DNA of 58,345 bases from an uncultured Pedobacter sp. Its GTDB lineage: Bacteria; Bacteroidota; Bacteroidia; Sphingobacteriales; Sphingobacteriaceae. The DNA lies in NCBI GenBank assembly GCA_946478755.1, contig CAMLDJ010000004.1:1-58345 (forward strand), in the 5' to 3' direction. Every line of letters begins with the position of its first letter. Positions within the stretch are counted from its first letter, which is position 1. A program made the position numbers and the translations under genes. This document shows, one piece after another, positions 53,488 through 58,345 of this stretch. A model generated the notes under the pieces. It saw only the letters and a list, made by a program, of their open reading frames with translations. It had not been told where the DNA came from and searched no databases.

Positions 53488-53934
53488 ATGTTATTAAAGG
53501 TTAAGAATTTATTGCTTTTCATTTTTGTTCTATTTTCCTTTTCGGCTATTGCACAAACTAATCCAACAGGATGTATAATTGTATTCCCTTATGGCGCGGT
53601 TGCTGCATTCCCAAGGGTTTACACAACGCTAACAAGTTACTCGGTGCCTACAACAGAGAGCGCTGATATTCAGGGTCTTCCTGTTTATGATGGTTTGGGT
53701 GCTGGTGTAACTGTCAGTTATTCCTGTTATAGAGATCCAATACCCAATTCAACAAGACAATGTGTTGTAAGGGGGACTTCTACTCAATGGTATGGAGGGG
53801 TGTTAGCTCAAAACTTTTATCAGTGTCCCATAGATGATTATATACCCTATATTCTATTGGCAATGGCCGCATTAGGCTTTTCTATAATCAGAAAACAGGC
53901 AGTACGTGGGTTAAGTAATTATAGCTTGTCTTAA
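53488..53934 (+). CDS. Small four-Cys secreted protein with exosortase-type sorting tail (copy 3)
   Basis: A 148-residue protein from ATG 53488. Signal peptide to residue 23 (AIAQ). Four mature Cys: C29 (PTGCIIVFPYG), C80 (YSCYRDP), C92 (RQCVVRG) and C113. The tail is QCPIDDYI (112-119), a helix (PYILLAMAALGFSIIRK) and basic ends, then RGLSNYSLS. The ectodomain has many Thr, Ser, Tyr and Val residues with beta-strand character. It is probably monocistronic; no partner gene within 250 bp. An exosortase substrate is inferred from the tail and context. Confidence 0.78.
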   Translation: MLLKVKNLLLFIFVLFSFSAIAQTNPTGCIIVFPYGAVAAFPRVYTTLTSYSVPTTESADIQGLPVYDGLGAGVTVSYSCYRDPIPNSTRQCVVRGTSTQWYGGVLAQNFYQCPIDDYIPYILLAMAALGFSIIRKQAVRGLSNYSLS

Positions 53935-54212
53935 ATCTTTTTTCTAACCGACATTGAACTCGTCTTATTCATTTTGTTCATGATAATTGTCAATAGGTCG
54001 ATTGTTGGCAGTTATAACCTCTATTTTCCAAAAGATCCCTCTAAGCATCATTAGGTTAGCTTTTTAATCAAATTAGGATCGACAATAGCTCGACCAATTA
54101 TTTATTTAATGTCTTTTTTTAAAAACCAAATTAAAAGGTATGGCGTGCACCCTCTTTTTATTTGCAATATTTGCATTTAATGTAGTTTTAAAGCTACTGA
54201 TTTTTGGTTTTT

Positions 54213-54794
54213 ATGAAGTTTTTGTTGTCTATTTCTATCCTTGTTTTAGGTTCTTTTTTTAATTTATTATTTGCTCAAACCACTGGAAGAGGATGTAATC
54301 TTGGTAGTAGCGTTGCCACTGAATATTTGGGAATGGCTACTTATAATGGAAGTGCTGATCAAAAGGTTTATGTATATAGCTCTTCCTCCTCAACAATTAT
54401 CGGCATTGCATTTGGGCAGGGCTATAGCGGTTATAGGTGTGGATACATTAATATATATGATGGAGGAGCAAGGTGGGATTCCGCTACTCAGCAGAGTATA
54501 CCTTACCAGGCCGTAAACGAAATAATAAATAATTATGCAAACGATGAATCACATAGATGTGTTACGGCTTTATCGCTTAGCCAGAACTTCGTAAGTGGTC
54601 AGGGCGGAGAGGGTTATGAGGCAGATTACAGTTATAATAATCCTGCTTATTATTCAAATAACGACCCTAACTATCCTTGCAATACACCCCCTAACAATCT
54701 TCCGGTAGATCAAAATGTTATATTTATGCTTTTACCATTAGGCCTTTTCGGCTTTTGGAAAGTTAGAAAGAAATCTGAAAGCTATCTGGTTTAA
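54213..54794 (+). CDS. Small four-Cys secreted protein with divergent sorting tail (copy 4)
   Basis: A 193-residue protein from the ATG at 54213; an in-frame TTG 9 bp earlier adds MVF and is not preferred. Signal peptide to about residue 22 (LFAQ). Four mature Cys: C28 (GRGCNLG), C76 (YRCGYI), C116 (HRCVTA) and C156 (YPCNTPP). Here the last Cys is seven residues before the tail motif PVDQN (164-168) rather than next to it. The helix FMLLPLGLFGFWKV and RKK follow. The ectodomain is longer and rich in Tyr, Ser, Asn and Gly (NNPAYYSNNDPNYP). It is the most divergent copy. Confidence 0.75.
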   Translation: MKFLLSISILVLGSFFNLLFAQTTGRGCNLGSSVATEYLGMATYNGSADQKVYVYSSSSSTIIGIAFGQGYSGYRCGYINIYDGGARWDSATQQSIPYQAVNEIINNYANDESHRCVTALSLSQNFVSGQGGEGYEADYSYNNPAYYSNNDPNYPCNTPPNNLPVDQNVIFMLLPLGLFGFWKVRKKSESYLV

Positions 54795-54897
54795 GCTAGA
54801 TAGGGTAGTTGGGTGTAAATCTTAAAGCATCATTATTGAACAAAACGAACGTAGTTTGTAGTTCATTACAGTAGTAACTTCGCATAACAATGCGGAG

Positions 54898-55320
54898 ATG
54901 TACTACATGAAATACTTTTTTATAGGTCTTTTTTTGTTGTCTTGTAATCTTGAAGCTAGTGCGGATACAGGATGCAAGTTGCCTAATGGTAAGATCTACG
55001 GGCCACAAACGGGAACCGCTTTGCTTGGAGCTACATTAATCCCTCTGAATTTGGGTATTTTAGTTCCTCTTTACAATTCACCCGAGATTTCACAAATTCC
55101 GGGCGCATGCCCTGGGTATGCAAATACTCCTGTAAGCCTTGGAACTCCTTGTACTACATCTGCACTAACCATACTGGGTTTGGGGCTTGTTGCACAAAAT
55201 GAGGGAGTGGAATTTTCTTACTCGTTTGTGAACTGTAATTTAGATGATTACACTTGGGCCCTTGGTGCCGCCGCGGGTCTATTCGGCGTATTCATCATCA
55301 AAAGAAGAAACAAACTATAA
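54898..55320 (+). CDS. Small four-Cys secreted protein with exosortase-type sorting tail (copy 5)
   Basis: A 140-residue protein from ATG 54898 or the in-frame ATG at 54907. Signal peptide to about residue 22 (EASA|DTGC). Four mature Cys: C26, C71, C85 and C113. The start DTGCKLPNGKIYG and the later TPCTTS block match copy 1 (DTGCSYNGYVYT, TPCSVG), so copies 1 and 5 are close paralogues. The tail is NCNLDDYTW (112-120), helix ALGAAAGLFGVFII and KRRNK. Asn replaces Pro in the tail motif. It lies 111 bp before the GT2 gene at 55432, same strand. Confidence 0.8.
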   Translation: MYYMKYFFIGLFLLSCNLEASADTGCKLPNGKIYGPQTGTALLGATLIPLNLGILVPLYNSPEISQIPGACPGYANTPVSLGTPCTTSALTILGLGLVAQNEGVEFSYSFVNCNLDDYTWALGAAAGLFGVFIIKRRNKL

Positions 55321-55431
55321 ATCATCTTTGTCGGCTCGGATAGGAAACTATTCGGCATATGTAAAGCTATTCTTTATCTTTACCACAGTTTTCTGCTTAA
55401 AAAAAAGCCGGAGCATCGCTGTTTGGTAACC

Positions 55432-56172
55432 ATGAAGATATCCCTTATTACAGTCGTTTACAATGGAGAAACATTCTTGCAAGCGTGTTTTAATTCGGTA
55501 ATGGCGCAAACCTATCTAGATGTAGAATACCTGGTGATTGATGGGGGATCGACAGACCGGACGTTGAGTATTATTCAGGAGAACCAATCTGCCATTGATT
55601 ATTTTGTTTCAGAAGAAGATAAAGGTTTGTACGATGCTATTAATAAAGGGATCCAGAGGGCAACAGGTGAGGTGATCGGGATTTTAAATGCCGATGATTT
55701 ATTTGCACACCCTGATGTGTTGGCATTAGTAGCCAAAACCTTTATCGATCAGCCGAAAATAGATGGGCTTTATGGCGACCTCAATTACATCCATCCCACA
55801 ACACATAAAACGATCAGGACGTGGAAGTCATGGCAAAATACCTTTCAGGATCTTAAAAAAGGCTGGATGCCCGCGCACCCCACACTGTATTTGAAAAAAT
55901 CGTTGTTTGAAAAAAATGGCGATTATGCCTTAGATATGGGCACCGCTGCCGATTACGAATTAATAATACGTTACTTTTATACCCACAAAATAGAAGCGGT
56001 TTATCTGCCTATTTTAATGGTGAATATGCGCATGGGAGGGGTAAGCAACCAATCTGTGATGAGCAGGGTCTCTGCCTTTATTAATGATTATAAAGCCTTA
56101 AAAAGGAATAAGATGCCTTTGCCTTTTTGGGTATTGCTAAAGAAAAAATTAAGCAAACTCAGCCAATTTTAA
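55432..56172 (+). CDS. GT2 glycosyltransferase (WcaE-like branch)
   Basis: A 246-residue protein from the ATG at 55432 (MKISLITVVYNGETFLQACF); the TTG three codons upstream is not needed. Motifs: YLVIDGGSTDRTLSIIQENQ, YFVSEEDKGLYDAINKGIQR and GILNADDLFAHPDVLALVAK with NADD as metal site. It belongs to the same subgroup as the GT2 at 35751, and probably adds a sugar to the same polymer. It is the first gene after the tail-protein cluster and ends before a repeat block. Confidence 0.9.
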   Translation: MKISLITVVYNGETFLQACFNSVMAQTYLDVEYLVIDGGSTDRTLSIIQENQSAIDYFVSEEDKGLYDAINKGIQRATGEVIGILNADDLFAHPDVLALVAKTFIDQPKIDGLYGDLNYIHPTTHKTIRTWKSWQNTFQDLKKGWMPAHPTLYLKKSLFEKNGDYALDMGTAADYELIIRYFYTHKIEAVYLPILMVNMRMGGVSNQSVMSRVSAFINDYKALKRNKMPLPFWVLLKKKLSKLSQF

Positions 56173-56220
56173 TTCTTTTCCGAAGAAGAATTTAAAAGAT
56201 AAATCTCCTCAGATTATCAT

Positions 56221-56240
56221 CATCCGATCGCTATCGGATG
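56221..56240. repeat. Palindrome CATCCGATCGCTATCGGATG, intact homologue of the IS target
   Basis: A near-perfect 20-bp palindrome followed by CGATAAGGCTTTTTCAGCCG. It matches the reconstructed site at 8065-9721 where the IS1380 element inserted (CATCCGATAGCTATCGGATG), so this copy shows the uninterrupted arrangement. Confidence 0.75.
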
Positions 56241-56344
56241 CGATAAGGCTTTTTCAGCCGATGAAACGATCCTACAACGATCGCTAGGCATGTGGTTAAG
56301 GTTCCCGCCTGCACCTATCGAGTGGACACAATTTCATTCATCTT

Positions 56345-56442
56345 GCGTCATTCCCGTGAAAACGGGAATCTTAAAGCTTCAGATATTGCTCATTAACCTT
56401 TCTTGTTGCATTAAGATTGCCAGTCAAGCTGGCAATGACGAT
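56345..56442. repeat. Extragenic repeat element, 98 bp
   Basis: Bounded by GCGTCATT (56345-56352) and AATGACGAT (56434-56442). It contains the hairpins ATTCCCGTGAAAACGGGAAT and GCCAGTCAAGCTGGC. Confidence 0.65.
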
Positions 56443-56579
56443 CAATGCTAAGGATATTGCAAAAGATGTGTCTACACGGTAGGCCTGCGGGGAAAGACGA
56501 CTACGCTATTGGAATGTGTGAATGGTAGAAGTTAGTATTTAGCCAAAAACAAATAAGCTGGATGACAGGTTTATAATGA

Positions 56580-56684
56580 ATCGTCATCTCGATCGCAATA
56601 GAGAGATCTCTTAAACATAGTCCAAAGATCTCTCCTCCGAAGGAGTTCCTTTGGAACACTCCGCGTTGCTCCGGAGATGACGAC
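56580..56684. repeat. Extragenic repeat element, 105 bp, close relative of 3033-3157
   Basis: Bounded by ATCGTCAT (56580-56587) and ATGACGAC (56677-56684). The core AAGATCTCTCCTCCGAAGGA and the following GTTCCTTTGGAACACTCCGC are identical to the copy at 3096-3138. Confidence 0.78.
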
Positions 56685-56826
56685 CCCTCTGAGGTAATCT
56701 GATGTTCGATAAGCAAAACACCATTATAAATCCACTTCACATTTGATTTATGTCATGTCAAACATTTTACATCACAATTTTGTTTAAATTAGTATGGTTA
56801 CATTTGCTTGCAAGTCTCTATAAGTT

Positions 56827-57906
56827 TTGCTAAAAGATATTCTGAATACCAGCCCTGACTATTTCTGTATAGCCATATTTATTTTGGCCTTTTCAATCGT
56901 AATTATTAGTATTCCAAGTATAATCTATACTTCTTTAAAATATGGCCTTTTTGATAAGAACGACCTGTACCGTAAAAACCATAAACGTAATATTTCGCGT
57001 TTAGGCGGCTTGGCCATTGTAGGTAGTTTTACCGTATGTATCTTGCTTTTTTCGGCCATTATTAATTTTAAAGAAGCTAATTTCTTAATTGCATCGTGCA
57101 TCATCCTTGCGGCACTTGGCCTAAAAGACGATGTTTATGGCACCAATACCAGTACAAAATTTATTCTGCAGATCGTAGTGGCCTTTATCCTGGTTTTTTT
57201 TGGTGCTTTCCGTTTAACAAGTTTGTATGGTGTATTGGGCATAGGAGATATGGCGCCTTTATGGGGAAGCTTTTTTTCGATTGCATTGATTATTTTCCTG
57301 AATAATGCATTTAATTTAATAGATGGCATTGACGGATTGGCAGGTGGGATCGGCATTTTAACGAGCCTGGCTTTCGGTATTTTGTTTTCTTTGATGGGAC
57401 AAGTACCCTATGCATTTATAGCCTTTGCACTGGCAGGTGCTATAGCAGGCTTTTTAAAATACAATTGGTTTCCTGCAAAAATATTTATGGGCGATACGGG
57501 TGCACTGATCATCGGGCTTATTTCTGCTGCCCTGGCCATTAAGTTTATAGAACTCAATAAGTTTACCGGAGGAAATAAGCCAGCCTTTTATTCGGCCCCG
57601 GCAATAGCTGTTGCCATCCTTATTGTACCGATATTCGATTCTTTAAGGGTTTTTATCATCCGTATTTTAAAAGGAGGTTCTCCGTTTAAAGGCGACCGCA
57701 ACCATATCCACCACCGTTTAGAGCAGTTGGGTTTTAAACCAAGCTTGATCGTAATTTCTACTGCCGGGTTTAACCTGGCTACAATAGCTGCTACTGTTAT
57801 TCTTCAGCATCTTGGTAATTTCGTGCTGATTTTGCTCATTATTGGTCTCTGCATTGCGTTCAATACCATACTCACCTTAAGTCTGCTTAAAAAGAAAGGC
57901 AGGTAA
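56827..57906 (+). CDS. WecA/MraY-type phosphoglycosyltransferase (initiating enzyme)
   Basis: A 359-residue inner-membrane protein with about ten hydrophobic segments. No early ATG exists; TTG 56827 follows a stop at 56821. Family landmarks: RKNHKRNISRLGGLAIVGSF, GLKDDVYGTNTSTKFILQ (the DD pair), NNAFNLIDGIDGLAGGIG (catalytic NxxNxxDGxDGL), KIFMGDTGALIIGLI and the WecA-like DRNHIHHRLEQLG (HIHH). WecA-type enzymes put the first sugar phosphate, usually GlcNAc-1-P, on undecaprenyl phosphate, which starts polysaccharide synthesis. No such enzyme is in the main operon, so this could be the initiator. Confidence 0.9.
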   Translation: MLKDILNTSPDYFCIAIFILAFSIVIISIPSIIYTSLKYGLFDKNDLYRKNHKRNISRLGGLAIVGSFTVCILLFSAIINFKEANFLIASCIILAALGLKDDVYGTNTSTKFILQIVVAFILVFFGAFRLTSLYGVLGIGDMAPLWGSFFSIALIIFLNNAFNLIDGIDGLAGGIGILTSLAFGILFSLMGQVPYAFIAFALAGAIAGFLKYNWFPAKIFMGDTGALIIGLISAALAIKFIELNKFTGGNKPAFYSAPAIAVAILIVPIFDSLRVFIIRILKGGSPFKGDRNHIHHRLEQLGFKPSLIVISTAGFNLATIAATVILQHLGNFVLILLIIGLCIAFNTILTLSLLKKKGR

Positions 57907-57931
57907 ACTTAGTTTAGCTATTTTCCTTCGC

Positions 57932-58000
57932 TTCAGAAAATTTCGCTTTTTTTAGTAAAGCTAATGTAGTGCCTATCGGTTGGGGCAGTCCTTCTTTCCG
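57932..58000. repeat. 69-bp direct repeat, copy A
   Basis: From TTCAGAAAATTTCGCTTTTT to GGGGCAGTCCTTCTTTCCG. It is repeated at 58277-58345 with one mismatch visible (TTTCGC against TTTCAC). The intervening sequence contains low-complexity repeats of the style AGCGCAGCGCAGGGATATAG and CGAAGAACGGGAAC, but no gene. Confidence 0.75.
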
Positions 58001-58276
58001 CTCCTATCTTTTTGTGATGGTAAGTGGTCATTGTAGTTTAGTGCAACAAAAAGGATAGCCGCTAAAATAAGGTTTATTTAACCAGGGCTTGTAGGACAAA
58101 ACCAGGGCCGATTTGTATCGCTTTCCTTGCAAAAAGGATGTTTATAGCCCCGGTCGCAGCGGCATCCCTGGAGCGCAGCGCAGGGATATAGCGAAGAACG
58201 GGAACAAGCCTTAATAGCTGTACTGGCTCTGCGCTCCTAAAAAAGAACCTCATTGTTTAAGCAGATGACTTTGCGG

Positions 58277-58345
58277 TTCAGAAAATTTCACTTTTTTTAG
58301 TAAAGCTAATGTAGTGCCTATCGGTTGGGGCAGTCCTTCTTTCCG
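58277..58345. repeat. 69-bp direct repeat, copy B (touches window edge)
   Basis: Second copy of the sequence at 57932-58000, period 345 bp. Because it ends exactly at the window edge, the repeat may be longer. The gap 57907-58345 holds no recognised gene. Confidence 0.75.

Larger units (their letters stand above)
56173..56826. other. Repeat-dense intergenic block
   Basis: This 654-bp gap contains at least three extragenic repeat elements: the palindromic type at 56221-56240 with following CTTTTTCAGCC, an element at 56345-56442 and one at 56580-56684. No gene is supported. The AT-rich 56741-56826 may hold the promoter of the next gene. Confidence 0.7.

Noticed and set aside
56501..56740. 79-residue minus-strand frame in the repeat block
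   Set aside because: It is read through the extragenic repeat core and has no protein-like features.

Overview
The window looks like a chromosomal segment from a Bacteroidota bacterium, most likely Sphingobacteriaceae (Pedobacter-like). The basis is gene content and style: GCKK-type lipoproteins, a GH92 glycosidase, a GIN-domain surface protein, an UpxY-type antiterminator, a Bacteroidota-type exosortase and its associated proteins, frequent TTG starts and TAnnTTTG-type promoter cores. No rRNA, tRNA or CRISPR array was recognised.

Left part (1-17300): mostly unrelated housekeeping or accessory genes. They are a partial MscS-like channel, two lipoproteins, a PRC-barrel protein, a GH92 alpha-mannosidase-like enzyme, a GIN-domain protein, an intact IS1380-type insertion sequence, a Crp/Fnr regulator divergent from a ClC channel (with two small co-directional genes), an MFS transporter, dipeptidase PepE and a membrane protein. 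Extragenic repeat elements bounded by ATCGTCAT...ATGACGAT are scattered here. The IS sits in the exact centre of a perfect 20-bp palindrome inside one of them.

Middle part (17376-51317, all minus strand): a 34-kb exopolysaccharide locus that reads as one long, tightly overlapped operon, starting at a Wza-type export lipoprotein and ending at a strong terminator. In transcription order it holds wza, a Wzc-type tyrosine autokinase, an UpxY antiterminator, an AsnB-like amidotransferase, a Wzm/Wzt ABC exporter, a DegT-family aminotransferase, a cupin, methyltransferases, an acyltransferase, about 16 glycosyltransferases (including a GT10 fucosyltransferase-like one), a Wzy-like polymerase/ligase, an exosortase of the XrtY type and a WcaF-like acetyltransferase. 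Several genes start at TTG or GTG directly against the upstream stop, which suggests translational coupling.

Right part (51349-56172): divergent from the polysaccharide operon lies a cluster of five small secreted proteins plus one decayed sixth copy. Each intact one has a signal peptide, exactly four cysteines in the exported part, and a C-terminal tail made of a Cys-Pro-Leu/Ile-Asp-Asp type motif, one hydrophobic helix and a basic end. That is the layout of an exosortase sorting signal, and a full set of candidate substrates lies beside the operon that encodes the exosortase. This is the most interesting system in the window: a probable exosortase-sorted, disulfide-bonded family of small surface proteins coupled to exopolysaccharide export. 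A GT2 gene and a WecA/MraY-type phosphoglycosyltransferase (probable initiating enzyme) follow, separated by a dense block of extragenic repeats. The window ends in a 69-bp direct repeat.
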